From Streptomyces gossypii (GTDB lineage: Bacteria; Actinomycetota; Actinomycetes; Streptomycetales; Streptomycetaceae), in contig NZ_JAJAGO010000002.1 in NCBI RefSeq assembly GCF_025165795.1, positions 248,001-312,000 of the forward strand: DNA of 64,000 nt, read 5' to 3'. A program made the position numbers and the translations under genes. Shown here one piece after another: positions 7,840 through 16,839 of this stretch. The notes beneath the pieces are model-generated. The model ran no database searches and was not told the origin of the DNA. It saw only the letters and a list, made by a program, of their open reading frames with translations. How positions within the stretch are numbered: position 1 is the stretch's first letter; each line of letters opens with the position of its first letter.

Positions 7840-10590
7840 TCACCTGCCGATCCGGGCCCGGACCATGCCCACCATGGCGTTGATCTCCTGGACGCGCATC
7901 CGCTTCGCCACCAGGACGAAGACGACGGCAAGTACGAAGCCGCCTGCCAGCAGGGCGCAGGTCGAACCGACCATGCCGCTGCCGAGCTGCTGCGTCACCC
8001 AGTACGCGGTGCCGCCCGCGGCCAGCGCGGCCGGCAGGCTGGCGCCGCTGAGCCGCGCGTAGGTACGGACGACGCGCGCGCCGTCCAGGTCGCCGCCCAG
8101 CTTCTCGCGCAGCCGCCGCCAGGCGACGCCGACGCCGATGATGAACGCCAGGCCGTAGGAGGCCGCCATGCCGACGACCGCCCACTGGGCGGGCAGCAGC
8201 AGGAAGCTCAGGCCCGCCCCCGCGCCGTTGACGGCGGCCACGATCACGGTGTTGTAGAAGGGCGTGCGCGTGTCCTCGTACGCGTAGAAGGCGCGCAGCA
8301 CGACGTACTGCACGGAGTAGGGGATCAGGCCGAGGCCGAAGGCCATCAGCATGTAGCCCATCGACTGGGCCGCCTCGGTGCCGCCGGAGCCGTAGATCAG
8401 GGTGCACATCGGGATGCCGAGGGCGACGAAGCCGAAGGCGATGGGCACCATGGCGACGGCGGAGTTGCGCAGTCCCTGGGAGATGTCGTCGCGCACGGCG
8501 CCGTTGTCGGCGTCGCTGGCTGAGCGCGCCAGCCTGGGCAGCAGGGCCGCCATCACCGAGACGGTGATGATGGAGTGCGGCATCGTCCAGATGAGCTGGG
8601 CGTTGGAGTAGGCGATGTAGTTGGTGCCCGGGTGGCCATCGTCGTACGCGTCGGAGCCCGCCCAGGTGGAGAGCTGGGTGACGACCAGCACGCCCGCCTG
8701 GTTGGCCAGCACGAACATCACGGTCCACTTGGCGAGCTTGGCGGCCTTCCCGAGGCCGTGTCCGCGCCAGTCGAAGCGGGGCCGGATGCGGAAGTCGGCC
8801 GCCCGGAGGTACGGGATCATGGCGAGCGACTGCACGACGAGCCCGAGCAGGGTGCCCACGCCCAGCAGCCGTACGCCCTCCGGCGGGATGGTCCGGACGT
8901 CGAGCCCGGAGGTGCCGGCGCTGCCGTAGACGGCGAGGAAGAGCGAGATGGTGAAGATGATGACGATGTTGTTGAGGACCGGCGTCCACATCATCGCGCC
9001 GAAGCGGCCGCGGGCGTTGAGGATCTGCCCCATCACCACATGGATGCCCATGAAGAAGATCGACGGCAGGCAGTAGCGGATGAAGGTGACGGCGACCTGG
9101 CTGGCGTCCTTGTCCTCAGCGAGTTTCACCGACATGAGCCGGAGCAGCTGAGGCGCCGCGAAGACGGCGGCGATCGTCAGCAGGCCGAGCAGCACGGCGA
9201 CGACGGTGAGCAGCCGGTTGGCGTAGGCCTGGCCGCCGTCCCGGTCCTCCTTCATCGCGCGCACGAGCTGGGGCACGAAGACGGAGTTGAGGCCACCGCC
9301 CACGGTCAGCACGTACAGCATGGTGGGCAGCACGATCGCGAGCTGGTACGTCTCGCCCAGAGGGGTCGCGCCGAGGGCGACGACGATCAGCGCCGAGCGG
9401 AGGAAACCGGTGATCCGCGAGACCAGGGTGCCGGCGGCCATGATCGCGCTGGAACGCAGCAGTCCGGCGGCCTTGCCCCCGCCCTTGCCTCCGGGCTGGG
9501 GCTGTGCGGCCCCCGCGGGGGCCGGACTCCCCGGGGGTGGGGGCGGCTGCTCTCCGGGGCCCGGGTACTGCTGGTCCCTTCTCCCGCCCGCTTGATGGCC
9601 TCCCTGCCGGCCGTACTGGCCTGGCTGGCCGTGCTGCGGGTGGTGTGGCTGCTGCTGGTCGCGGTAGAGGTGCGCGAAGGGGTCGTTGCCGGCGGGCGGC
9701 GCGCTGGGCTGGGCGTAGCCGGGGTTCGGCGGCGGCTGGCTCAGCAGGTCGTTGATGCCGTTGAACTGGATCGTCGACGGGTCGCTGGCGTACTGCATGT
9801 ACTGGGTGGGCCACTCGGTCTCCGGGGCCCACTGGCGCGGGTCGGGAGCGTGGGAGGCCTGCTGCTGGTGTTGCTGCTGGTGTTGCTGCTGCTGTGGGTA
9901 CGGGTGCTGGCTCTGCTGTGCGTGCGGGTCGGGACGGTCGCCGGGGAGCGGGGGCTGCCGGGGCCGGTCGTAGCGCGGGTCCGTCAGCGGATCGACCCTG
10001 GGGTCCAGGCCGGGATCGGCCCGCGGGTCCACGCGCGGGTCCTGGGGGGCGCCGGTGCCGAGGTACGGGTCGGGCGGGTAGGCGTTCTGGCCGTACGCGT
10101 TCTGCGGAGGGCCGCCCTGCGGGTAGCCGCCGCCGGGCTGGCGGGGGTCCGGGACGTCCGGGGTGTACGGCGCCGGCGGATAGGCGTCCGGCGGGTAGGA
10201 GCCTGGCGGGTAGGAGCCCTGGGCGTGGGGGTCCTGCCCGTAGGCGCCCTGCCCGTAGGGTGCCTGGCCGTAAGAGCCCTGGCCGTAGGCATCCTGGCCG
10301 TAGGGGCCGGGGCCATAAGGGTCCGGGCCGTTGGTGCCGTGGCCGTCCTGCCCGTACGGATTCCGCGGGTAGCCGTGCTGTCCGTAGGGTGCCTGGCCCT
10401 GCTGACCTTGGCCCTGCCCTGCCTGGCCCTGACCGTAGCGGTCCTGGCCGTAGCGGTCCTGGTCGTACGGGTCCTGCCCGCGGCCGTACGGGTCCTGGTG
10501 CTGCGAGGCTTCCGGCTGGGCGTAGGGGTCGTCGGGCGACGGCGAACCGCCGGGCGTCTCACCCGGTTCATCGTCGTACGGCGCGTTCAT
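7840..10590 (-). CDS. murJ: Lipid II flippase MurJ (MviN) with long Gln/Gly/Tyr/Pro-rich N-terminus
   Basis: About 916 residues. The first ~370 are low complexity, dominated by imperfect repeats around YGQDPYGQ and PYGQGAYGQ, then Pro/Gln-rich, and likely disordered in the cytoplasm. The MurJ core begins near LLRSSAIMAAGTLVSRITGF and spans ~14 transmembrane helices, with family motifs such as GGGLNSVFVPQLVRA and the loop TPLGETYQLAI. MurJ exports the lipid-linked peptidoglycan precursor. An in-frame GTG two codons upstream is an alternative start. DUF6049 ends 28 bp upstream of this gene and the pseudokinase starts ~200 bp downstream, so co-transcription through to sigM is plausible. Confidence 0.93.
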   Translation of the reverse strand: MNAPYDDEPGETPGGSPSPDDPYAQPEASQHQDPYGRGQDPYDQDRYGQDRYGQGQAGQGQGQQGQAPYGQHGYPRNPYGQDGHGTNGPDPYGPGPYGQDAYGQGSYGQAPYGQGAYGQDPHAQGSYPPGSYPPDAYPPAPYTPDVPDPRQPGGGYPQGGPPQNAYGQNAYPPDPYLGTGAPQDPRVDPRADPGLDPRVDPLTDPRYDRPRQPPLPGDRPDPHAQQSQHPYPQQQQHQQQHQQQASHAPDPRQWAPETEWPTQYMQYASDPSTIQFNGINDLLSQPPPNPGYAQPSAPPAGNDPFAHLYRDQQQPHHPQHGQPGQYGRQGGHQAGGRRDQQYPGPGEQPPPPPGSPAPAGAAQPQPGGKGGGKAAGLLRSSAIMAAGTLVSRITGFLRSALIVVALGATPLGETYQLAIVLPTMLYVLTVGGGLNSVFVPQLVRAMKEDRDGGQAYANRLLTVVAVLLGLLTIAAVFAAPQLLRLMSVKLAEDKDASQVAVTFIRYCLPSIFFMGIHVVMGQILNARGRFGAMMWTPVLNNIVIIFTISLFLAVYGSAGTSGLDVRTIPPEGVRLLGVGTLLGLVVQSLAMIPYLRAADFRIRPRFDWRGHGLGKAAKLAKWTVMFVLANQAGVLVVTQLSTWAGSDAYDDGHPGTNYIAYSNAQLIWTMPHSIITVSVMAALLPRLARSASDADNGAVRDDISQGLRNSAVAMVPIAFGFVALGIPMCTLIYGSGGTEAAQSMGYMLMAFGLGLIPYSVQYVVLRAFYAYEDTRTPFYNTVIVAAVNGAGAGLSFLLLPAQWAVVGMAASYGLAFIIGVGVAWRRLREKLGGDLDGARVVRTYARLSGASLPAALAAGGTAYWVTQQLGSGMVGSTCALLAGGFVLAVVFVLVAKRMRVQEINAMVGMVRARIGR

Positions 10591-10624
10591 TGCCACCTAC
10601 CCCTGCCCTGCTCGCCCAGCTGAC

Positions 10625-13066
10625 TCAACGGTCCACTTTCTCACCCGTGTCCTGCGGCCCCCCGCTTTCGGCGGTGGTGTCCGGGCGCCGCTCACCCGGC
10701 TGCCCGGCGTCGGCGGTCCCCTCGTCCGTCCCCTCGTCCGTGCCCTCGCCGCTCTCGTCCTCGTCCTCTTCCTCCTCTGACGCGTCGTCCAGGGGCGCGT
10801 CGGGATCCAGCGGAGCCTCCGGATCCTGGGCCGGTCCGCGGCGCCTGCGCTGCGTGTACATCCGGATCCCGGCCAGTACGACCAGCAGCACCCCGCCCGC
10901 GATGACCAGCAGGACGGTCGAGGTGATGGAGGTGACCTTGACCTGGAAGTCCATCGGGGGCCCGTACGGCTTGTCGTCCGCGGTGAAGAGCTGGGCGGTC
11001 ACCGTCGTCCGGCCGTTGGCCTTCGCCGTCGTCTCGAACTTCACCGACTGGCTGTGTCCGCCGTCCACCGCCACCGGCTGACCGTCCTGGACCTCCAGTC
11101 CGATGCTGCGGCTGGACTTCAGGCGCAGCTCCAGTCCGTTCACCCCCTGCAGCAGGTTGTTCTGCACGGTGACCGGGATGGTCGCGCTGCGCCCGGAGAG
11201 CGTCAGGTCCGACTTCTGGATCAGCTCCACCTTGCGGGTGAGCCCCTTCAGCCGGCCCTGGACGGAGTTCCGGAACCGTGCCGCCTCGTCGGGGCGTCCG
11301 CGCCAGGAGTTGGAGACCTCACGGTCTATGGCGTTCCCGAAGGGGGTGACGACCTTGTCCTCCTGGGTGAGGATTTTTCGGAAGTCGCCCAGCAGCCCCT
11401 GGGTCTCCTGGACGTCCAGGAACGCCTCGGCGGGCAGCTCCTGCTTGCGCAGTCGGCCCGGGTAGGAGCCGGGGCCGGGCACGGAGCGCTTCGCGGACGG
11501 ATCGGGCTTGGCCTTCGCCGCCTTCGGCAGGCTTAGTGCCGTGGTCCACCGGTCGCCGCCGGAGAGGGATTGCAGCGCGTCGGCCATCGCCTGCGCCTGC
11601 GAGACGGTGGGCATCCGCTGCGGTGCCACCACGAGGCTGCGCTGCTGGTTCGGCACCTGCTGGGTGATGGTCAGGGTCTCGGAGAGGAACCGCTGCACGG
11701 CCTGGGTGGCCGCCCCGGCGCGGGACATGTCCCCGCTGAATGCGGTGGACAGCCCGTGGTCGGCGACGACTGCCGTGGTGCCGCCGCCGATGGGGCGCGC
11801 ACCCGTCGGCGTGTAGTGGAGGCCGCCCTCGCGGAGGCTGTCGCTGCGGGCGATGACGTTGTGGGCGCCGCCGGAGGTGGCCACCTGCACGACGGAGGAG
11901 TCGACGGCGCCCTCGGCGGGCCAGGCGAAGTCGGTGTTCGGGGTCATGTGCAGGATCGTCTCGACCGTGTCCACGGCCAGCTCGGTGGCGGGGCGCAGAC
12001 GGCTCAGTGTGCCCCCGACCTCTCTGCCGCGGTGGGCCAGCGAGGCGAGATCCGGGTCGGCGAAGGGCAGTGCGATGATCTCCTCCCCCTCCACCGCCTC
12101 CTGGAGGCTGTTGAGCCACTGCTTGGCCTGCTCCTGGCCCTTGCCCGGCGTGGTCTTGTCGTCCTCCGTGCGCACCTCGTAGGGCCCGGTCATGGCGTCG
12201 ACGCTGGCCAGCAGGTCCGGATCGACCACCCAGGTGATCGGCAGCTTCGAGCCGAGCGCGACCAGCTGCTGCAGCCTGCCGCCCGGGGCGATGTCCTTCG
12301 CCAGTTCGTCGTCGCGGAAGACGGGCGTCTGCTGCTCGTCGGATTCCGTCCGCGCGGTCAGGTGCGAGGAGGAGATGAGCGGCCACATGTACGTCAGCTC
12401 GGTCTTCGTCTGCGCCTCGGTGGTCTGCCAGGGGAGGAAGCTGCGACGAATGCCGAGGATCTGCGGGTACGGCCGCGCCTTGGTCTGGCCGGTGAGGGAG
12501 ACGCCGAGGTGGTAGACGCCGCTGGGGCCGAGTCCGAGCTCGTCGACCGGCACGGTGAGGGAGAAGTCGAGGGTCACGCCGGGACGCAGTGCCTTGATCT
12601 TCTTCGTCTGACCGGGGATCTCCGGCCCGTCCGCGCTGAGCAGGAAGCCGGTGCGCCGCGAGGCCTGGTCCAGAGTGCTGCGGCTGTTCATCGCGGAGCT
12701 GAGGCGGAGGCCCAGGTGGGCGTTGCCGATCGTCGCGTCACCCTTGTTGGTGATGGTGCCTTCGAGTGTGAGCGTGCCGCCCGGTTCCGGGACGGCGGGT
12801 GTGATGGCGTTGACCGAGACGTCGGTCGTACGGGACCCGCGGGGCGCGCTGGGGGCCTGCGGGGACCGTGCGGACGCCGGAGCTGCCGCGGAGTCGTAAG
12901 ACGCCTGGCGCGACTGGGCGGTCTGGGCGGAGAGGGAGGCGGAGGACTGCCCCGTCGGAGCCCCCTGCGCCGGGACTGCGGCACCCAGCAGCGGCATCAC
13001 GGCGATCAGGGCGACTGCGGCGCGCCGCAGTCGCCTGCGGGCGGGAGCGGGAGGGGTGCCTTGCAT
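10625..13066 (-). CDS. DUF6049-family membrane protein (Rv3909-like)
   Basis: 813 residues from the ATG at 13066; the frame is open further, but MQGTPPAPARRRLRRAAVAL starts a clean signal sequence. A large extracytoplasmic region (~40-740) is followed by one C-terminal transmembrane helix near TVLLVIAGGVLLVVLAGI and an acidic cytoplasmic tail with EEEEDEDESGEGTDEGTDEG. The order with murJ and the CCA enzyme matches M. tuberculosis Rv3907c-Rv3910, where Rv3909 is the counterpart. Function unknown; the context points to envelope biology with MurJ. The tail repeats a 12-nt unit (TDEG). Confidence 0.85.
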   Translation of the reverse strand: MQGTPPAPARRRLRRAAVALIAVMPLLGAAVPAQGAPTGQSSASLSAQTAQSRQASYDSAAAPASARSPQAPSAPRGSRTTDVSVNAITPAVPEPGGTLTLEGTITNKGDATIGNAHLGLRLSSAMNSRSTLDQASRRTGFLLSADGPEIPGQTKKIKALRPGVTLDFSLTVPVDELGLGPSGVYHLGVSLTGQTKARPYPQILGIRRSFLPWQTTEAQTKTELTYMWPLISSSHLTARTESDEQQTPVFRDDELAKDIAPGGRLQQLVALGSKLPITWVVDPDLLASVDAMTGPYEVRTEDDKTTPGKGQEQAKQWLNSLQEAVEGEEIIALPFADPDLASLAHRGREVGGTLSRLRPATELAVDTVETILHMTPNTDFAWPAEGAVDSSVVQVATSGGAHNVIARSDSLREGGLHYTPTGARPIGGGTTAVVADHGLSTAFSGDMSRAGAATQAVQRFLSETLTITQQVPNQQRSLVVAPQRMPTVSQAQAMADALQSLSGGDRWTTALSLPKAAKAKPDPSAKRSVPGPGSYPGRLRKQELPAEAFLDVQETQGLLGDFRKILTQEDKVVTPFGNAIDREVSNSWRGRPDEAARFRNSVQGRLKGLTRKVELIQKSDLTLSGRSATIPVTVQNNLLQGVNGLELRLKSSRSIGLEVQDGQPVAVDGGHSQSVKFETTAKANGRTTVTAQLFTADDKPYGPPMDFQVKVTSITSTVLLVIAGGVLLVVLAGIRMYTQRRRRGPAQDPEAPLDPDAPLDDASEEEEDEDESGEGTDEGTDEGTADAGQPGERRPDTTAESGGPQDTGEKVDR

Positions 13067-13248
13067 CTCAGCCGCCTCGGCCACGCGTTTTCCGTCCCGT
13101 CGTTGCGTCGTGGGTGGGTGTGGTGGTTCTGAACCCCCGATGGTAACGATGTCCCGGCCGGGGAAGTGCCGCGGTGCCACCATGTGGCGCGGACGGGCCG
13201 GGGGACGCCCGGTACGCCGACCGGAAGGTCAACGTAACCTGTCCTGCT

Positions 13249-14823
13249 GTGCCGAACGCCAACGATGACAGCCAGCAGACAGAGCAGCCCGAGCGGACGC
13301 CCCAGCCGGCGCCGCAGCCCTCCCCGGAGGGGTGGCCCGAGGGAGCGGAGCGGCCGGTGGCCCCTGCCCAGGAGCTGACCGAGGGGCAGCAGCGGGCCGT
13401 GAGTGAGCTGCTGCGGGTGTCGCCGGTCGCCGACGATCTCGCCCGTCGCTTCCAGCGGGCCGGTCACAGCCTCGCCCTTGTCGGCGGCTCGGTGCGTGAC
13501 GCGTTGCTGGGGCGGCTCGGCAACGACCTGGACTTCACCACGGACGCGCATCCGGCGGACGTACTGGAGCTCGTGCGGCCCTGGGCGGACGCGGTCTGGG
13601 ACGTCGGCATCGCCTTCGGCACGGTGGGCTGCAAGAAATACAGCGCCGCGGGCGGCGCAGGCGGCGCGGGTGCCGAGGCCGGCTTCGACATCGAGATCAC
13701 GACGTACCGGTCGGAGGCGTACGACCGCACCTCCCGCAAGCCCGAGGTGTCCTACGGAGATTCGATCGGTCAGGATCTTGCCCGCCGGGACTTCACGGTC
13801 AACGCGATGGCGGTCGCGCTGCCGGATAAGGTCTTCATCGATCCGCACGGCGGTCTGGAGGACCTGGCACGGCGGGTGCTGCGTACTCCGGGTACACCCG
13901 AGGAGTCCTTCTCGGACGACCCGCTGCGCATGATGCGGGCGGCGCGCTTCGCCGCCCAGCTGGACTTCACGGTGGCGGACGACGTCGTGGCCGCGATGAA
14001 GGAGATGGCGGACCGTATCGACATCGTCTCCGCCGAGCGGGTGCGCGACGAGTTCAACAAGCTGCTGCTGGCGCCGCACCCGCGTAAGGGTCTGCGGCTG
14101 CTGGTGGACAGCGGGCTCGCCGAGCGGATGCTGCCGGAGCTTCCGGCGCTGCGGCTGGAGCGTGACGAGCACCACCGGCACAAGGACGTCTACGAGCACT
14201 CGCTGATCGTTCTCGAGCAGGCGGTCGACCTGGAAGAGGGCGGGCCGGATCTGACGCTGCGGCTGGCGGCGCTGCTGCACGACATCGGGAAGCCGAGGAC
14301 GCGGCGTTTCGAGAAGGACGGCCGGGTCTCCTTCCACCACCACGAGGTGGTGGGCGCGAAGATGACGCGCAAGCGGATGACCGCGCTCAAGTACTCCAAC
14401 GAGCTGGTGCGGGATGTCTCCCGGCTGGTGGAGCTGCATCTGCGCTTCCACGGCTATGGGACGGGCGAGTGGACCGACTCGGCGGTGCGGCGCTACGTCC
14501 GGGACGCGGGCCCCCTGCTGGGGCGGCTGCACAAGCTGACCCGCTCGGACTGCACGACGCGGAACAAGCGCAAGGCATCGGCGCTCTCACGGGCGTACGA
14601 CGGTCTGGAGGAGCGCATCGCGCGGCTGGAGGAGCAGGAGGAGCTGGAGGCGATCCGCCCGGATCTGAACGGGAACGACATCATGCAGATCCTGGAGACC
14701 GGGCCGGGGCCCGTGGTCGGCAAGGCGTACCAGCATCTGCTGGAACTCCGGCTGGAGCACGGGCCGATGTCCCGGGAGGCCGCGGCCGCCGCGCTCAAGG
14801 AGTGGTGGGCGGCCCAGCAGTGA
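13249..14823 (+). CDS. pcnB: CCA tRNA nucleotidyltransferase / poly(A) polymerase family
   Basis: 524 residues from the GTG at 13249 (VPNANDDSQQ); the frame runs ~25 codons further upstream, but that part overlaps the divergent promoter region. A polar ~60-residue leader precedes the class II nucleotidyltransferase head: LVGGSVRDALLGR and DLDFTTDAHP with the catalytic DxD. RRDFTVNAMAV and the RNA-binding neck follow, then an HD domain with HRHKDVYEHSLIVL and LAALLHDIGKPRTR. It adds CCA to tRNA 3' ends. TAACCT at 13235-13240 lies 8 nt before the start, so transcription may be nearly leaderless. Divergent from the DUF6049 gene. Confidence 0.94.
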   Translation: MPNANDDSQQTEQPERTPQPAPQPSPEGWPEGAERPVAPAQELTEGQQRAVSELLRVSPVADDLARRFQRAGHSLALVGGSVRDALLGRLGNDLDFTTDAHPADVLELVRPWADAVWDVGIAFGTVGCKKYSAAGGAGGAGAEAGFDIEITTYRSEAYDRTSRKPEVSYGDSIGQDLARRDFTVNAMAVALPDKVFIDPHGGLEDLARRVLRTPGTPEESFSDDPLRMMRAARFAAQLDFTVADDVVAAMKEMADRIDIVSAERVRDEFNKLLLAPHPRKGLRLLVDSGLAERMLPELPALRLERDEHHRHKDVYEHSLIVLEQAVDLEEGGPDLTLRLAALLHDIGKPRTRRFEKDGRVSFHHHEVVGAKMTRKRMTALKYSNELVRDVSRLVELHLRFHGYGTGEWTDSAVRRYVRDAGPLLGRLHKLTRSDCTTRNKRKASALSRAYDGLEERIARLEEQEELEAIRPDLNGNDIMQILETGPGPVVGKAYQHLLELRLEHGPMSREAAAAALKEWWAAQQ

Positions 14824-14830
14824 CGGAGCG

Positions 14831-14886
14831 GTGCCCCCGTTCCCCGCGTCCTCGTTTCACGTGAAACAAGGACGCGGAACGGGAGG
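14831..14886. terminator. parS-centred hairpin between convergent genes
   Basis: The parS at 14854-14867 is extended by a 9-bp stem (14844-14852 with 14869-14877) and, after a 2-nt bulge, about five more pairs (14837-14841 with 14878-14882). It lies 7 nt after the CCA-enzyme stop, before the convergent small-protein gene, and so is a bidirectional terminator-like element. Confidence 0.7.
14854..14867. other. parS site 5
   Basis: Perfect GTTTCACGTGAAAC at the tip of the convergent hairpin. Confidence 0.95.
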
Positions 14887-14919
14887 CACCGCCCCGCTGA
14901 CACCGACCGCTGCTGCCGG

Positions 14920-15354
14920 TTACGGCTTGTGCGGCGCCAGGCAGAGCGTGAAGAGCACGTCGCTGCCCTTGGTCTCCGAGTACTCGGAGAACTTGGTGCG
15001 GTCGCACTCGCCCTGGCCGTCGTGCTTCTCGGCGACCTTGTACTCGGCCTCGGACGAGGTGCAGTCCACGACCTCGACGTCCGGCTTGAAGTTGGAGCCC
15101 TTGTTGACGACGCAGTCGCCCTTCTTGGCCTGGTCCGCATCATCCTGACCAGATATCCACATGCCGGCGCCGATGGCGATGGCGGCGACCACGGCGATGC
15201 CGACGAAGATCTTCTTGACCTTGGAGGTGCCTGTGGGCGCGGGCGGCGGCATGGTGACGCCGCCGGGGTATCCGCCAGGACCCGGCTGGCCAGGGCCCGG
15301 CTGGCCGGGGGGCTGCTGGCCGTAGGGGTTCTGGCCCTGGGGCGGAGTGCTCAT
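14920..15354 (-). CDS. Small membrane-anchored protein with Pro/Gly-rich N-terminus and septum-type C-terminal domain
   Basis: 144 residues from the ATG at 15354, preceded by GAGGAAG at 8 nt. The first ~40 residues are Gly/Pro/Gln-rich and cytoplasmic. One transmembrane helix (~47-66, KIFVGIAVVAAIAIGAGMW) leads to a short extracytoplasmic domain with four cysteines (KKGDCVVNKG, VVDCTSSEAEY, GQGECDRT, LFTLCLAP), likely two disulfides. This layout is common among small actinobacterial proteins of the DUF4333/LppU type. No function can be assigned. It converges on the CCA enzyme. The frame continues upstream, but that is antisense shadow of the MFS gene. Confidence 0.85.
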   Translation of the reverse strand: MSTPPQGQNPYGQQPPGQPGPGQPGPGGYPGGVTMPPPAPTGTSKVKKIFVGIAVVAAIAIGAGMWISGQDDADQAKKGDCVVNKGSNFKPDVEVVDCTSSEAEYKVAEKHDGQGECDRTKFSEYSETKGSDVLFTLCLAPHKP

Positions 15355-15497
15355 GGGGGTCTTCCTCTGGTTCAGGTGGCTGCAGTTGCCGCGGTGCGCG
15401 ACGTGACCCGCATAAGTTATCGATAAAGGAGGGCGCCTGCGCACGCAGGGCTCAACCTGTGGCATCGATGTGACAGTTGTGACGTTCCAGCCATGCT

Positions 15498-16781
15498 TTA
15501 TTGCCGCTGAAAGCGGGCCATTCCGACAGCCACGCCCAGGTAGATCAGGGCCACGGTGAGGACGAGCGGAACGGAACGGCCATCCGGCGGGAGCATCAGC
15601 GAGGCCACCCCCGCGGCGCCCACGAAGGCGACGTTGAAGAGCATGTCGTAGAGCGCGAACACCCGGCCCCGGTAGGCGTCGTCGACCGAAGACTGGACGG
15701 CGGTGTCGGTTGCGATCTTCGAGCCCTGGGTGACCAGCCCCAGCACGAAGGCGGCGATCAGCATCGGCACGGGGGCGAAGGTCAGCCCAAGTGCGGGCTC
15801 CAGTACGGCCGCTGAGCCCGCGCAGATGGCCAGCCAGCCCAGTTGCCCGGCCCGTCCCACCGCCCACGGGGTGATGACCGCCGCGGCGAGGAAGCCGCCG
15901 GCCGAGATGCCGACCGCGAGGCCGAGCAGCCCCAGTCCCCCGTCCGCGTTCCCGCCCTCGGGGCCGTCGTCGCCCCAGGCATAACGGCAGAGCATCAGCA
16001 GCATCACCGTCAGCGCCCCGTAGCAGAAGCGCATCAGCGCCATCGCGGCGAGCGTACGGGCGGAGGTGCGCCGCTCGGCCAGGTGCCGCAGTCCGGCGAG
16101 CAGGCCGCGCGCGGTGCCCGCCACCGCGGCGGTGAAACGGGGCTGCACCCGAGAGGGTTCCGGACCGAGCAGATCGCGGTGCATCCGCAGGGAGGCGAGA
16201 CCGGCCAGCAGATAGACGGCGGCACCCACCGTGACGACCAGCGCGTCGGCCGCGTTGCCTCCCGGGACGAGCAGACGCACCAGGAAGGCGATGCCGCCCC
16301 CGGCAGTGGCGGCGATGGTTCCGGCGGTCGGGGACAGGGAGTTGGCTATCACCAGCCGCTCCTTGTCGACGACCCGGGGAAGGGCGGCCGAGAGACCGGC
16401 CAGGATGAAGCGGTTGACGGCGGTGACCGAGAGGGCGGAGAGATAGAACAGCCAGTCCGGGACGGAGCCCAGAATGAGCGCCGCCGTACAGAGCGCCATC
16501 CCGGCGCGCAACAGGTTGCCGAAAAGCAGCACCTGGCGCCTGCGCCACCGGTCGAGCAGCACACCCGCGAAGGGCCCGAGCAGCGAGTACGGCAGCAGCA
16601 GCACCGCCATCGCGGCGGCGATGGCGGCGGGGGACGTCTCCTTCTCCGGGGAGAACACGACATAGGTGGCGAGAGCCACCTGATAGACACCGTCGGCGAG
16701 TTGGGAGAGCAGCCGTACGGTGAGGAGTCGGCGGAACCCGGGAAAGCGCAGCAGCGTGCGGAGATCACCCACGAGTGGCAT
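15498..16781 (-). CDS. MFS transporter
   Basis: 427 residues from the ATG at 16781 (MPLVGDLRTLLRFPGFRRLL) with GAGGG upstream; the frame is open far beyond, through a parS site, which I regard as untranslated. About 12 transmembrane helices. The loop motif LLDRWRRRQVLLFGNLLRAG between helices 2 and 3 matches MFS motif A in altered form. A central loop of ~25 residues separates the two halves. The substrate is unknown. Conserved at this position in streptomycetes next to the GT87 and PBP genes. A parS site lies 20 bp before the start, probably in or near its promoter. Confidence 0.85.
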   Translation of the reverse strand: MPLVGDLRTLLRFPGFRRLLTVRLLSQLADGVYQVALATYVVFSPEKETSPAAIAAAMAVLLLPYSLLGPFAGVLLDRWRRRQVLLFGNLLRAGMALCTAALILGSVPDWLFYLSALSVTAVNRFILAGLSAALPRVVDKERLVIANSLSPTAGTIAATAGGGIAFLVRLLVPGGNAADALVVTVGAAVYLLAGLASLRMHRDLLGPEPSRVQPRFTAAVAGTARGLLAGLRHLAERRTSARTLAAMALMRFCYGALTVMLLMLCRYAWGDDGPEGGNADGGLGLLGLAVGISAGGFLAAAVITPWAVGRAGQLGWLAICAGSAAVLEPALGLTFAPVPMLIAAFVLGLVTQGSKIATDTAVQSSVDDAYRGRVFALYDMLFNVAFVGAAGVASLMLPPDGRSVPLVLTVALIYLGVAVGMARFQRQ

Positions 16782-16800
16782 GGGGTCCACCCTCACACAT

Positions 16801-16814
16801 GTTTCACGTGAAAC
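16801..16814. other. parS site 6
   Basis: Perfect GTTTCACGTGAAAC in the 58-bp gap between the MFS start (16781) and the GT87 stop (16840). The last site visible in this window, 14.4 kb from site 1. Confidence 0.95.
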
Positions 16815-16839
16815 ACGCGCCGGGACCGGGGGCCGGGAT

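Noticed and set aside
8575..10623. Long plus-strand frame opposite murJ
   Set aside because: Repetitive Val/Arg/Gly translation mirroring the murJ repeats; no ribosome site.
2374..16814. Recurrent VSRET peptide in many frames
   Set aside because: It is the translation of parS, not a protein repeat family.
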